From contig CAYXNJ010000012.1 of assembly GCA_964466465.1 (NCBI GenBank), forward strand, positions 1 through 55,686: a stretch of DNA of 55,686 nucleotides. The letters run 5' to 3'. Source of the stretch: Sulfurospirillum sp964466465. GTDB lineage: Bacteria > Campylobacterota > Campylobacteria > Campylobacterales > Sulfurospirillaceae. Below, piece by piece: positions 34,606 to 43,084 of the stretch. Within the stretch, counting starts at the first letter, position 1; each line of letters begins with the position of its first letter. Made by a program: the position numbers and the translations under genes. The notes below the pieces were generated by a model. It was not told the origin of the DNA. It saw nothing but the letters and a program-made list of their open reading frames with translations, and made no database searches.

Positions 34606-36337
34606 GAAACTCTAGTGGTGCGTTAAACAAAAAGCCTTGAGAGTAGTGTACACCTAATGTTTTCACCATCTCAAACTCTTCTTTGGTTGAGACGAATTCT
34701 GCAACCACTTCCATGCCCATCTTTTGGGCCATCGACGCAATAGACTCTACAATATCTTGATTGCGAGGATTGTTATGAATGCCCTTAATAAACTGACCGT
34801 CAATTTTAATAAAATCCACACCCAATGCCTCTAAACGATTGAAGTTAGAACGATCACTTCCAAAATCATCAAGCGCTAGTAAATAGCCCATTTTTTTGAG
34901 AATATGCAAGTTGTGCAGAGGCTCACGGTTGATGTCACTGATAATGATGTCTTCTAAGATTTCAAAAGTAACGAGCTTTGGATTAATCGTATAAAGCTGT
35001 TGTTTTGCCTCTAAAAAATCTACAAAAGCCTTATTGAGAAGGTCTTCATTGGTGATATTGATTGAAAATGCGACGTTTTGTCCAGAGAAAATTTTAAATG
35101 CCTTATGAATCATAATGCGTGTGAGATTGCTCATCAGTCCACTGCGTCTTGCTGCTTCTAAAAAATGAGCGGGAGAGATAATCTCACCATCATCTTCAAT
35201 GCGTGCTAAACATTCATATTTGACAATTTTTTCGGTTTGATTATCGATAATAGGCTGAAAATAGGGCACAACACGATCTTCTTCTAATGCGATACGGAAC
35301 TTTTGGATCCATGTTGTTTCAATTTTAGAACGTTTGAGAAAAATATCTTGTGTGTTGTAAATGTTATATTGGTTTGGAACTCCTCGCATTCTTGCTTCCC
35401 TAAGCGCAATACGTGCATTTGGAAGCAGTGCCGAGGGTGAGTTGGCTGTAGCTATACCGCAGGAGAGGGTAATATACACAGGCTGATTTTCGTACTCTCC
35501 AATAGGGGTTTCGTGGAAAAAAGCTTGAATTTGAATCGCCACAAACTCAGGGTTAATGATTTGTGGATCAAAGATAATGACAAACTCATCAGAATTGTAA
35601 CGATAAAGATGTACCTCTTTTGAAAGGTTGTATTGGAGGTATTCACCTACTTTAAACAACGCTTGATCTGCAAATTCTGAACCATAGGTTTGGTTGATAA
35701 AGCTGAAATTATCGATATTGTAAAGCATAATGGTCAGTGCATGATCTTGCGAAAAAGTATCTAAAAAATGATAGAGCATGGTGGCATTTTGAAGTCTTGT
35801 AACCTTGTCAATGGTTAGAAATTCGTGTACCAGTTGAGAACTTTCAGCAAGCTGTTTACTCTGTTCATCAAGCTTTTGTTGCAATTTTGCTTGTAGAGAT
35901 GCTTTGGTAAGACGCTCTTTTACTAAGGCAGAAACTTTAAATAGCGTTTCTAACAGTTGGTCAAAGTCGATAGGCTTTAAAATATATCCATTAACATTGT
36001 TGCGAATACTCTCTAAAAAGAACTCTGTTTCATTGTGAGCTGAGACGACAATAATAGGTTGTTTTGGGTTAATAGATTGAATGTTCTTAATTAAATCCAT
36101 CCCGTTCATATGAGGCATGTTGAGATCAGTAATAACAATATCATAACCATTGGGGTGTTCTTTATAGCATTTGAGTGCTTCAACACCATCACTTGCTTCA
36201 TCAATCTGATTAAAAAGGTCGCGTAGGAGTGCGACTGTGTTTTCACGAAGTACCACATCATCTTCCACGTATAAAACGCGTAAATTAGAGGTAAGGCTTA
36301 AAAGCTCAGTAAGGCTAACTTGCACTGTGTTCTCCAC
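34586..36337 (-). CDS. Response regulator with degenerate GGDEF and EAL domains
   Basis: The 583-aa protein has a receiver (about 15-140; 'YDIVITDLNMPHMNGMD', 'NGYILKPID') and a coiled coil. The GGDEF domain has 'YNSDEF' in place of GGDEF, so cyclase activity is unlikely. The EAL domain has 'ECL' for EAL but keeps the glutamate, the asparagine in 'SINITNEDLL', the glutamate in 'FEILED', the 'LDDFG' aspartates, the lysine in 'FIKIDG' and the glutamate in 'VVAEF'. Cyclic-di-GMP breakdown is therefore plausible. It overlaps the upstream kinase gene by 23 nt. Confidence 0.88.
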   Translation of the reverse strand: MENTVQVSLTELLSLTSNLRVLYVEDDVVLRENTVALLRDLFNQIDEASDGVEALKCYKEHPNGYDIVITDLNMPHMNGMDLIKNIQSINPKQPIIVVSAHNETEFFLESIRNNVNGYILKPIDFDQLLETLFKVSALVKERLTKASLQAKLQQKLDEQSKQLAESSQLVHEFLTIDKVTRLQNATMLYHFLDTFSQDHALTIMLYNIDNFSFINQTYGSEFADQALFKVGEYLQYNLSKEVHLYRYNSDEFVIIFDPQIINPEFVAIQIQAFFHETPIGEYENQPVYITLSCGIATANSPSALLPNARIALREARMRGVPNQYNIYNTQDIFLKRSKIETTWIQKFRIALEEDRVVPYFQPIIDNQTEKIVKYECLARIEDDGEIISPAHFLEAARRSGLMSNLTRIMIHKAFKIFSGQNVAFSINITNEDLLNKAFVDFLEAKQQLYTINPKLVTFEILEDIIISDINREPLHNLHILKKMGYLLALDDFGSDRSNFNRLEALGVDFIKIDGQFIKGIHNNPRNQDIVESIASMAQKMGMEVVAEFVSTKEEFEMVKTLGVHYSQGFLFNAPLEFPMKNAL

Positions 36338-38489
36338 GAATTTTTAGGATAAATTTTGCACCATTTGGTGTATTTTCGACGTAGAGGGCACCATGGCAGT
36401 GCTCTTCAATAATCGTTTTTGACATATAAAGCCCAAGCCCAGTGCCATTGCGTTCAGATTTGGTTGAAAAATAGGGATCAAATATTTTGGTAATGATAGA
36501 CTCAGAAATGCCACCTGCATTGTCTTCGATCGTGATGACAAAAAACGCATTTTCTTCATATGCACTTAACCATATAGTACCATTTTCTAACTTTTTTTCG
36601 AGAATAACGTCTTGTGCATTTTTGATAATATTGATGATGACCTGCATCACTTGAGTTTCATAGGTAATGAGCTCATTTTGAGAAGTGTTGTTAAGGTGTA
36701 AAGTAATTTTGTGTACTTCCAAGCTCTTACCAATGAGATTGAGAGCTCTTTCTATAATGATTTTAAGTGAGCTTGTTTCTTGCTGTTGTTCAGGTCTAAA
36801 AAAGTTTCTAAAATCATCAATCGTGGTAGTAAGAAATTGGATGTAACTATCGATTTTGGTGATAGACGTTGTTAAAAATTCTTCTTGTTCCTTTCTTCCT
36901 TCTTCTGTATGCAAATCAAATTTTTTAAGGCTCTGTTTGAGTTTGATGCTAGCGGTTACCGCGGAGATGGCGCCAAGAGGCTGGCGCCATTGATGGGCGA
37001 TCATGCTGATCATCTCTCCCATTTGCGCTAAGCGTGATTGGTAAATCATCATTTTTTGGGTTTCCATTTTTTCGATGACACCCTCTTTGATTTTTTTATC
37101 CATAGAGTCATAGAGTTCTTGAAGTTCTTGGCTCATGGCTGTGAAATTATCTAAGAGCGTATTGATCTCAATAATCCGTGAGCGCTCTATCGTGGTAGTT
37201 GCCAGTTTATCTTTAAATTTCTTAGTTGCCTCAATAAGCTCATACAAAGGAGAAAGAATTTGATTTGAAAATTGATCGGCACGGCTTAGGAGTGCAAAAA
37301 GAAAAATGAGATAAAAAAGTACCATAAGTGCTAGTGCTATAAAACCGACAATATTTGTTTTCTCTTTAAGTTTAGTGCTGTTAGCAAGCAATGAGTCTTG
37401 ATCGAGTAAAAGGACAAATTTCCAGTGTGTTTGTGGAATATTGTGTTGTGTAATAATAAAATCGCCATGGTCACTGTGAAATTCTGACATACTATTGTTT
37501 TCTTGTATCATCCGACCAAGGGACATTGCAAGCAGACTGCTTTTATTAGTAAAGAGATTGAAATCTTGTGGCTTACTGATGGTTGTTTCAATAGGTGCTT
37601 TATAACTATGCGAGGTTAACTCTTTAATCCCAAGATGGGTTTCTAAAGCCTTACTCATTCCAAGAATGTGACCTTTCTCATCGACAAGCATTGCCATTGA
37701 GGTATAAGGGAGTTGTACAGAAAGAATATTGGTAATGAGTTGATCAATGGTCACATCAATGCCAACAACACCTTCTAAAAAGTCTCCTTTATAAACTGGA
37801 GCTATAGCACTGATCATCCAGCCTAGTCCTGCTGGGTCTAAGTAAGCATCTGTCCAGACGACTTTTTTTTGAGGATTGTACATTTTATCGGCAAGGTAGT
37901 AAAAATTAAATGTTGGTATATTGATGTCGTGGGCGTATTGATTCATTGCATCTGGCATAAAAGGGCAGAGTCTGTTCATCGAATCATAAGAGTTAAAATA
38001 GACTTGTGCAATGTTGGCATTGGTGTTTAAAATAGCATTATAAAACGCATCCAATTTTTCTGTAGCGATTGCTTTTTCAAGTCGATGCGGTTCTTGTTTT
38101 TGAACATTAGAGAAAAAGAGGGTACATGAATCTTCATGTTTTTTTGTATTTGTAATCACCCCTGTATCGGTTATGCTGTATGAACGGTCTTTGGTATTAA
38201 TGGAAGAGGGATTATACGAAGCAAAAAAGTTTTCATGCTCTTTTTGAAAGAGCGAAGTGATGTCTGAGATGGTTTTAAATTCACTATTGATAATGGTAGC
38301 TGAGCGTTTACTAATCTCTTTAATATGTACTTTACTCTCTTCAATCAGAGCATTTTGTGTGGTGGCATTTACATAGGAATTACTCCAAAAATAAGCACCT
38401 AAGAGCATCGCTTCAATAAGAAGTAGTGGATAAATAATCGATTTTAAATACTCTTTTTTAACCAGTTTTGAGAGCGAGTGTTGCATCAT
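36315..38489 (-). CDS. Membrane sensor histidine kinase with dCache domain
   Basis: The 724-aa protein has two membrane segments (about 17-35 and 375-397) flanking a periplasmic dCache domain ('VVWTDAYLDPAGLGWMISAI', about 210-229) that should bind a small ligand. A coiled coil follows. The kinase core has the H-box 'MISMIAHQWRQPLG' (about 500), the N-box 'VIINIIKNAQDVI', 'IEDNAGGIS', and 'GTGLGLYMSKTIIEEHC'. It lies 6 nt after the second kinase gene and overlaps the receiver-GGDEF-EAL gene by 23 nt, which is the likely phosphotransfer partner. Confidence 0.92.
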   Translation of the reverse strand: MMQHSLSKLVKKEYLKSIIYPLLLIEAMLLGAYFWSNSYVNATTQNALIEESKVHIKEISKRSATIINSEFKTISDITSLFQKEHENFFASYNPSSINTKDRSYSITDTGVITNTKKHEDSCTLFFSNVQKQEPHRLEKAIATEKLDAFYNAILNTNANIAQVYFNSYDSMNRLCPFMPDAMNQYAHDINIPTFNFYYLADKMYNPQKKVVWTDAYLDPAGLGWMISAIAPVYKGDFLEGVVGIDVTIDQLITNILSVQLPYTSMAMLVDEKGHILGMSKALETHLGIKELTSHSYKAPIETTISKPQDFNLFTNKSSLLAMSLGRMIQENNSMSEFHSDHGDFIITQHNIPQTHWKFVLLLDQDSLLANSTKLKEKTNIVGFIALALMVLFYLIFLFALLSRADQFSNQILSPLYELIEATKKFKDKLATTTIERSRIIEINTLLDNFTAMSQELQELYDSMDKKIKEGVIEKMETQKMMIYQSRLAQMGEMISMIAHQWRQPLGAISAVTASIKLKQSLKKFDLHTEEGRKEQEEFLTTSITKIDSYIQFLTTTIDDFRNFFRPEQQQETSSLKIIIERALNLIGKSLEVHKITLHLNNTSQNELITYETQVMQVIINIIKNAQDVILEKKLENGTIWLSAYEENAFFVITIEDNAGGISESIITKIFDPYFSTKSERNGTGLGLYMSKTIIEEHCHGALYVENTPNGAKFILKIRGEHSAS

Positions 38490-38495
38490 ATAACA

Positions 38496-39713
38496 TTAAC
38501 CTTCTTTGAGTTTTATGGTAAATTTAGCACCTATGGGTGTATTGGACGCTAAAATCTCACCCCCACAGTGCTCTTCTATAATCGTTTTGGACATGTAAAG
38601 ACCTAATCCTGTGCCATTTTTTTCACTTTTTGTTGAAAAATAAGGCTCAAAAATATGCGGCAATATATGTTTAGGGATACCTCCTGCATTGTCTTCAATG
38701 CTTATCGTTTGCCATTTGCCTTCTTTTCCAATAATGATGGAAATATGCGCAGGGTGTATTTCACGCTCTTTGATAACATCTTCTGCATTTTTAAGAATAT
38801 TAAGAATAACCTGCGTGACTTCATTGGCATAGGTAAAAATTTCGCGTGTTGCGTGTGTTTCAATTTTGACGGTAATACCATTGATTTCAAGGGCTTTGCC
38901 AATAATTTCTAATGTACGGTTGACCAGTTGTGAGAGAGTAACACTCTCTTTTTGTTTGTTAGGTTTAAAGAAATTACGAAAATCATCAATGGTATGGGTG
39001 AGAAATTGTACATACGATTCGATTTTGCTCATCGCTTCGCTAATGAAGCGTTTGCTCTCTTCTTGTCCTTCTGGGGTTGAGTAGTCAAAACGGTTCAGTG
39101 TGGTTTTGAGTTTGATAGAAGCAGATACTGCTGAGATAGAGCCTAAAGGCTGGCGCCATTGATGCGCGATCATACTGATCATTTCACCCATTTGCGCAAG
39201 GCGTGATTGTTGTAAAATGTGTTGGTCTTTCTCTCTATTTTTTTTCACTTCTTCTTCAATGCGTCGCTCAAGTGTTTGATTGATTTCAATGAGTTCAAGA
39301 TGGTTTTTGCAGGCGTGTACGGCATTTTCCAGTTTGGATTGAAAGGAGACAATAATAGCTTTTATAAGCTCTAATTCACTTTGATTTGCTTGAAAGATAA
39401 ATACAATCCAATCCTCTCCAATCTTAATATGTAAGAGAGATTTTCCACTTTTCTCATCATAGCGAATGGATTCATTTTTCAAAAGAGCATGCGGTGCAAT
39501 AAAAATCTCTTGATACGCTTTTTTGCCTTGTAAACAGAGTTGTTTATACTGCTTTGAGCGTTTGTCGTATTCCCAATAAATTGCTGCAAGTGCACCTGTT
39601 TTTCGTGAAAAAACTTTTAAAAAATGCTCCATCATCTCTTTAAGCTGAAGCGATGTTCCTATAGCACTGACACACTCAAATGTGATTAAAAGCTGTTCGT
39701 TGAGTTGTTGCAT
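38496..39713 (-). CDS. Cytosolic sensor histidine kinase with GAF-like domain
   Basis: The 405-aa protein has no membrane segment. Residues 1-150 look like a GAF domain ('TFECVSAIGTSLQLKEMMEHF', 'GALAAIYWEYD'), then a coiled coil. The kinase core is very similar to the neighbouring kinase: 'MISMIAHQWRQPLG', 'VILNILKNAEDVI', 'IEDNAGGIP', 'GTGLGLYMSKTIIEEHC'. The start has an AGGAGTCTTTA ribosome site. It lies 55 nt after the FIST gene and 6 nt before the dCache kinase gene. Confidence 0.9.
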   Translation of the reverse strand: MQQLNEQLLITFECVSAIGTSLQLKEMMEHFLKVFSRKTGALAAIYWEYDKRSKQYKQLCLQGKKAYQEIFIAPHALLKNESIRYDEKSGKSLLHIKIGEDWIVFIFQANQSELELIKAIIVSFQSKLENAVHACKNHLELIEINQTLERRIEEEVKKNREKDQHILQQSRLAQMGEMISMIAHQWRQPLGSISAVSASIKLKTTLNRFDYSTPEGQEESKRFISEAMSKIESYVQFLTHTIDDFRNFFKPNKQKESVTLSQLVNRTLEIIGKALEINGITVKIETHATREIFTYANEVTQVILNILKNAEDVIKEREIHPAHISIIIGKEGKWQTISIEDNAGGIPKHILPHIFEPYFSTKSEKNGTGLGLYMSKTIIEEHCGGEILASNTPIGAKFTIKLKEG

Positions 39714-39768
39714 TAAAGACTCCTAAAATACATGGTGCATACATAAAGACAGATCATTTTTAATTGCA

Positions 39769-40821
39769 CTAGAATGTTCCTACAACACATGTATTGTTAT
39801 AAAATTCGATTCCTTCTTGATTGGCATTGGCAATTTCACCAAGGCTGATAACACCCCAAATAATGGTTTTTTCAGTATAAACGTTCGTTACTGCGCGTAT
39901 TTCTTCTTTAAAAGACTTATCTAAAAGAGAATATCTTGAAATGCAATCTACCATAAAGACTGATTGAATCGTTTCATTTCCTTTGTCTGCATGCGATATT
40001 TCTGCTGCCTCTTTGGCTGCTTCAAGCAAATTTTCTTTTTCACCTTTAAGGATTGATAAAACAGAATTGCAGTCTAACTTTCCAACTAAAACAATAGTAC
40101 TACCATCTGTTGCAACGGGTTCTCTGACAATAAAGTCTTTATTGTAACGAACGATACCTAAAGGATAACGTTGCGAAATTTTAAAAAAAGGAGTACTTTC
40201 AAAGCGCATATCACTGTCTTTTTCTATCGCTTCTTTATAAACGCTAAACGCATTTTTAAAGTTGATTTTTTCCAAAATATTTCCATTGCATGTTGTAGCG
40301 ATAAACGGTCCAAAAAGAGGTTTCCAACCGTGTTTTACTCCAACTCCAATCGTACATGTTGAAGTAACAATAATCGCAGCATTCATATAAAAACGATGTG
40401 TGTCAAATAAGATAGGTTCTTGTACAAGACATGTTTTACCCGCTCCTCCACCAATAAGCTTCGTTTTTTCAGGTAAAAATGAGTAAAACTCTTCTAAAAA
40501 ATCATCGATTTGAGATGAAAAACCATCGACAATGACTAAAACAGAGTTTGTGTCCGCCTTGGGTTTGAGAGTATTTGGTGTGTCCATTTCAACTATTTGA
40601 AGAGAGGACGTTTCTCTTAATCTCGCAACGATGATTCCATTTGTATAGGTTTTACCTTTATAAATAACTCTTGGGAAAATAGCTCCACAAACATGGACAC
40701 CTTCATATTTGGGTATTTCTAAAAAAGGTGTATCTTCCGCAATAAGCAGGAGGTATGAGCCTTTTTGAAGTTTAACATCTAAATCCTCAATGCGTTGAAC
40801 AAAGGAGATGCGATCAAACAT
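39769..40821 (-). CDS. FIST-domain sensory protein
   Basis: The 350-aa product from ATG 40821 (GGAGTCACC ribosome site) has a FIST N domain (about 1-190; 'SVLVIVDGFSSQIDDFLEEF', 'TKLIGGGAGKT') and a FIST C domain (about 200-350; 'RYPLGIVRYNKDFIVREPVA', 'VFMVDCISRYSLL', 'GVISLGEIANANQEGIEFYNNT'). FIST is a predicted small-ligand sensor often linked to kinases; the ligand, perhaps amino acids, is unproved. No output domain is attached, so it likely signals through the cytosolic kinase 55 nt downstream. An upstream in-frame extension to 40860 lacks a good ribosome site. Confidence 0.88.
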   Translation of the reverse strand: MFDRISFVQRIEDLDVKLQKGSYLLLIAEDTPFLEIPKYEGVHVCGAIFPRVIYKGKTYTNGIIVARLRETSSLQIVEMDTPNTLKPKADTNSVLVIVDGFSSQIDDFLEEFYSFLPEKTKLIGGGAGKTCLVQEPILFDTHRFYMNAAIIVTSTCTIGVGVKHGWKPLFGPFIATTCNGNILEKINFKNAFSVYKEAIEKDSDMRFESTPFFKISQRYPLGIVRYNKDFIVREPVATDGSTIVLVGKLDCNSVLSILKGEKENLLEAAKEAAEISHADKGNETIQSVFMVDCISRYSLLDKSFKEEIRAVTNVYTEKTIIWGVISLGEIANANQEGIEFYNNTCVVGTF

Positions 40822-40848
40822 GGTGACTCCCAAAATTTTTCTGAGGTT

Positions 40849-40854
40849 ATTGTA
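40849..40854 (-). promoter_or_regulatory. Putative -10 element for the FIST-kinase operon
   Basis: TACAAT on the minus strand lies 28 nt upstream of the FIST start. The tandem boxes at 40886-40907 lie just upstream of where its -35 would be. Confidence 0.35.
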
Positions 40855-40885
40855 ATACACAAGTGTGATAAACGCGTTGCAAAAT

Positions 40886-40907
40886 CAATATAACACGATT
40901 GCAACAC
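40886..40907. promoter_or_regulatory. Second tandem 11-bp box pair in the FIST/PAS divergent promoter
   Basis: On the minus strand GTGTTGCAATC (40907-40897) is followed directly by GTGTTATATTG (40896-40886). They resemble the GYGTTGTATTT pair at 33830-33851 in sequence, 11-bp period and absence of a gap. The distance to the PAS-gene -10 (40916) is 8 nt, the same gap and relative orientation as at the receiver-PAS promoter. Confidence 0.45.
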
Positions 40908-40915
40908 TGGCATGT

Positions 40916-40921
40916 TATGAT
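40916..40921 (+). promoter_or_regulatory. Putative -10 element for the PAS protein gene
   Basis: TATGAT preceded by TGT lies 36 nt upstream of the ATG at 40958. Confidence 0.4.
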
Positions 40922-40957
40922 GTTGTGATTGAATGAAAAGATAAAGGGTAAACGCTG

Positions 40958-41362
40958 ATGGAAGAGCTCGAACAACGTTATATTAATATGTTAAATATCG
41001 CTGGGCATGGTGTTTGGGATTGGAACGCTGTTACGAATGAGGTGTTTTTTTCGACGCAGTGGAAGAAAATGTTAGGTTATGAGCCTGATGAAATTCACAA
41101 CAATGTAGAAGAGTGGAGTTCTCGTGTTCATCCTGATGACTTCAATCAATGTATTAATGAACTTGCGGCTTTATTTAGCGGACAGATAGAACACTACCGC
41201 AATGAACATCGTATTTTATGCAAAGATGGAACGTACCGATGGATTTTAGATCAAGGAAGTGTTGTTGAAAAAAATGCAAAGGGGGCACCTGTGCGAGTTG
41301 TTGGTACTCACACAGATATAGATGATCTTAGACGTGCTTTAGAGGAAGCAAAAGGGCATTAA
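40958..41362 (+). CDS. Stand-alone PAS-domain protein
   Basis: The 134-aa product is one PAS fold of the PAS_3 type: 'GVWDWNAVTNEVFFSTQWKKM' (about 17-37), 'SSRVHPDDFNQCINEL', 'EHRILCKDGTYRWILDQG' and the closing 'VVGTHTDIDDLRRALEEAK'. Such a domain usually leads into a kinase or GGDEF output, but the frame stops just after the linker helix, with a 4-nt overlap against the convergent ybaK gene. It may be a truncated sensor or a true single-domain adaptor. It shares its promoter region with the FIST operon. Confidence 0.8.
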   Translation: MEELEQRYINMLNIAGHGVWDWNAVTNEVFFSTQWKKMLGYEPDEIHNNVEEWSSRVHPDDFNQCINELAALFSGQIEHYRNEHRILCKDGTYRWILDQGSVVEKNAKGAPVRVVGTHTDIDDLRRALEEAKGH

Positions 41363-41838
41363 CCCTTAATTAAAGCTTCACATGTTGCATGAGATGCTTG
41401 TATCAGTACCTCAGGAGAAAGACACAACTGTACACCTCTGAGTCCTGCACTCACATACACTTTGGTATGTTCTTTGATGGAACTATCGATAAAAGTAGGA
41501 TAATTTTTTTTCATCGCCAGGGGTGAACAGCCACCTCTGATGTAGCCCGTTAAGCCTAAAAGTTCTTTTACGGCAACCAACTCACAGCGTTTTGCTTTGG
41601 CAACACGCGCTAGGGCTTTAAGATCAATCTCCGCAGCTGCTGGGATGCACGCGACAATAATGCGCTTCACATCATCTCTCGCTACCAGTGTTTTAAAAAC
41701 ACAAGCTGCATCAACACCCAGTGCTTCTGCCGCATGTGTGGCACTTAAGTCATCTTCATCCACTTCATAGGAAGTCATCTCATAAGGGAGTTTGAGCGTA
41801 TCTAAAAAACGAGCTGCATTTGTTTTTTTAAGACTCAT
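41359..41838 (-). CDS. ybaK: Cys-tRNA(Pro)/Cys-tRNA(Cys) deacylase YbaK family
   Basis: YbaK hydrolyses mischarged Cys-tRNA(Pro), an editing function. The 159-aa protein has the YbaK/EbsC fold: 'TNAARFLDTLKLPYEM' at the start, 'ATHAAEALGVDAACVFKTLV' (about 34-53), 'GCSPLAMKKNYPTFID' and 'SAGLRGVQLCLSPEVLI'. It overlaps the upstream membrane-protein gene by 4 nt (ATGA). Confidence 0.92.
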   Translation of the reverse strand: MSLKKTNAARFLDTLKLPYEMTSYEVDEDDLSATHAAEALGVDAACVFKTLVARDDVKRIIVACIPAAAEIDLKALARVAKAKRCELVAVKELLGLTGYIRGGCSPLAMKKNYPTFIDSSIKEHTKVYVSAGLRGVQLCLSPEVLIQASHATCEALIKG

Positions 41839-42449
41839 TTTTCGACCTTCTTGTAAGTAGTTTTGACACCTAAAAGGTTGTTTTCAATGGTTCTATCATC
41901 TTTAATATAAAACACAATGCCACTCTTTGTTGTTGTATCTATGACATTCACTTTCGTGTCATCAATATCATACTTCACAAACGTTGTAATCGTATTGGCT
42001 TGAAATTTATCTTTTGTAAACTCGATGTCACCTACAGGTAAAAAGACATTTTTCCCTTGAGGTCGCCATTTACCAATGAGTGGATTTGGTGTTTCATGCA
42101 GTGCTATAGCTACGATAACCGCCCCAATAAAAACAATTGCAGTACCTATAATGATTTTTGGATGATGCTTTGGATTCCAATCACGCTCTTTCATACATTG
42201 TCGCATTTTTTCCAAAACAGATTCTCGGTTAACCTCTTTTTTAGGCTGAACATGGGGTTCAAAGCGTATAGTTTGACGTTCAATTTCGCGGTTCTCTTCT
42301 TCAAGTTGGCGAAAGAATTCATCTTCATCTTCCTGATTTAAAGGATCTTTGAGAATTCTCTTTTTATGTTTAATGAGTTTGTCTGGATCCATATAATCAA
42401 GTGTTTCATCGGGCTTAACTTCAAAAAATTTCATAAATTTAGAAAACAT
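41835..42449 (-). CDS. Membrane protein of unknown function, paralogue of 42597-43043
   Basis: I do not recognise a family. The 204-aa product from ATG 42449 (AAGG ribosome site) has a charged N-terminal half and one membrane segment ('IIGTAIVFIGAVIVAIAL', about 98-115). A C-terminal domain of about 85 residues begins 'NPLIGKWRPQ' and ends 'GVKTTYKKVEK'. That domain is clearly homologous to the one in the divergent neighbour. The domain should face the periplasm. The frame stays open to 42524 but lacks a ribosome site there. Confidence 0.75.
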   Translation of the reverse strand: MFSKFMKFFEVKPDETLDYMDPDKLIKHKKRILKDPLNQEDEDEFFRQLEEENREIERQTIRFEPHVQPKKEVNRESVLEKMRQCMKERDWNPKHHPKIIIGTAIVFIGAVIVAIALHETPNPLIGKWRPQGKNVFLPVGDIEFTKDKFQANTITTFVKYDIDDTKVNVIDTTTKSGIVFYIKDDRTIENNLLGVKTTYKKVEK

Positions 42450-42596
42450 AATTTGCCTTGTAGCATAATTTCTCAATGTAAAAATTATAGCATTTGAAAC
42501 TTTTAATGACGATGAGAAGAGCAAAAAGGTTCATGAAGTTCTACAATATATTAAAGTGCTATAATAATGTACTTGGAAACTAAAATAAGGTACTCA

Positions 42597-43043
42597 ATGC
42601 GCCCTAATGCGTTAAATCCCAAAAAAGAAAAATCTGTAAAGCCAAAAACAGCAGTTAAAAAACGATCTCCAAAGGCTCAGAGCAAATCTGTAAAAAAGAG
42701 CCCAAAATACCGCTCATTACTCTTAAATTTTTTGGCAAGTTGTTTGGTGATTCTTTTCGTTGGGTTTGGCATAAAATATGTGATTGATCATACGATCAAC
42801 TACAATCCTCTTTTAGGTAAATGGAGAGCTCAAACAGTTTTAGGCATTATGGAAATAGAATTTGATCGAACTTCCATGTCTTCTTTTGGCACAAAAAATC
42901 CTGTCACTTATGATATTTCAGAGAATAAAGTTATTGTCATTGACGATACAATAAAAGTAGGTAATACCTATAAAATCATAGATGAAAATACTATCTCCTC
43001 TGAAGCGGGTGGTTTTAAAACAGTGTATAAACGCGTGAAATAA
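42597..43043 (+). CDS. Membrane protein of unknown function, paralogue of 41835-42449
   Basis: The 148-aa product from ATG 42597 (ATAAGGTACTCA ribosome site) has a lysine-rich N-terminus and one membrane segment ('LNFLASCLVILFVGFGIKYVI', about 43-63). Its C-terminal domain opens 'NPLLGKWRAQ' and closes 'GFKTVYKRVK'. It aligns with its divergent neighbour along the whole domain ('YDISENKVIVIDDT' against 'YDIDDTKVNVIDTT'). A start at 42567 is possible but lacks a ribosome site. Function unknown. Confidence 0.75.
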   Translation: MRPNALNPKKEKSVKPKTAVKKRSPKAQSKSVKKSPKYRSLLLNFLASCLVILFVGFGIKYVIDHTINYNPLLGKWRAQTVLGIMEIEFDRTSMSSFGTKNPVTYDISENKVIVIDDTIKVGNTYKIIDENTISSEAGGFKTVYKRVK

Positions 43044-43084
43044 ACAACACATGAGATGTTGTTAAGACAAGTAAGGTAATTAAA

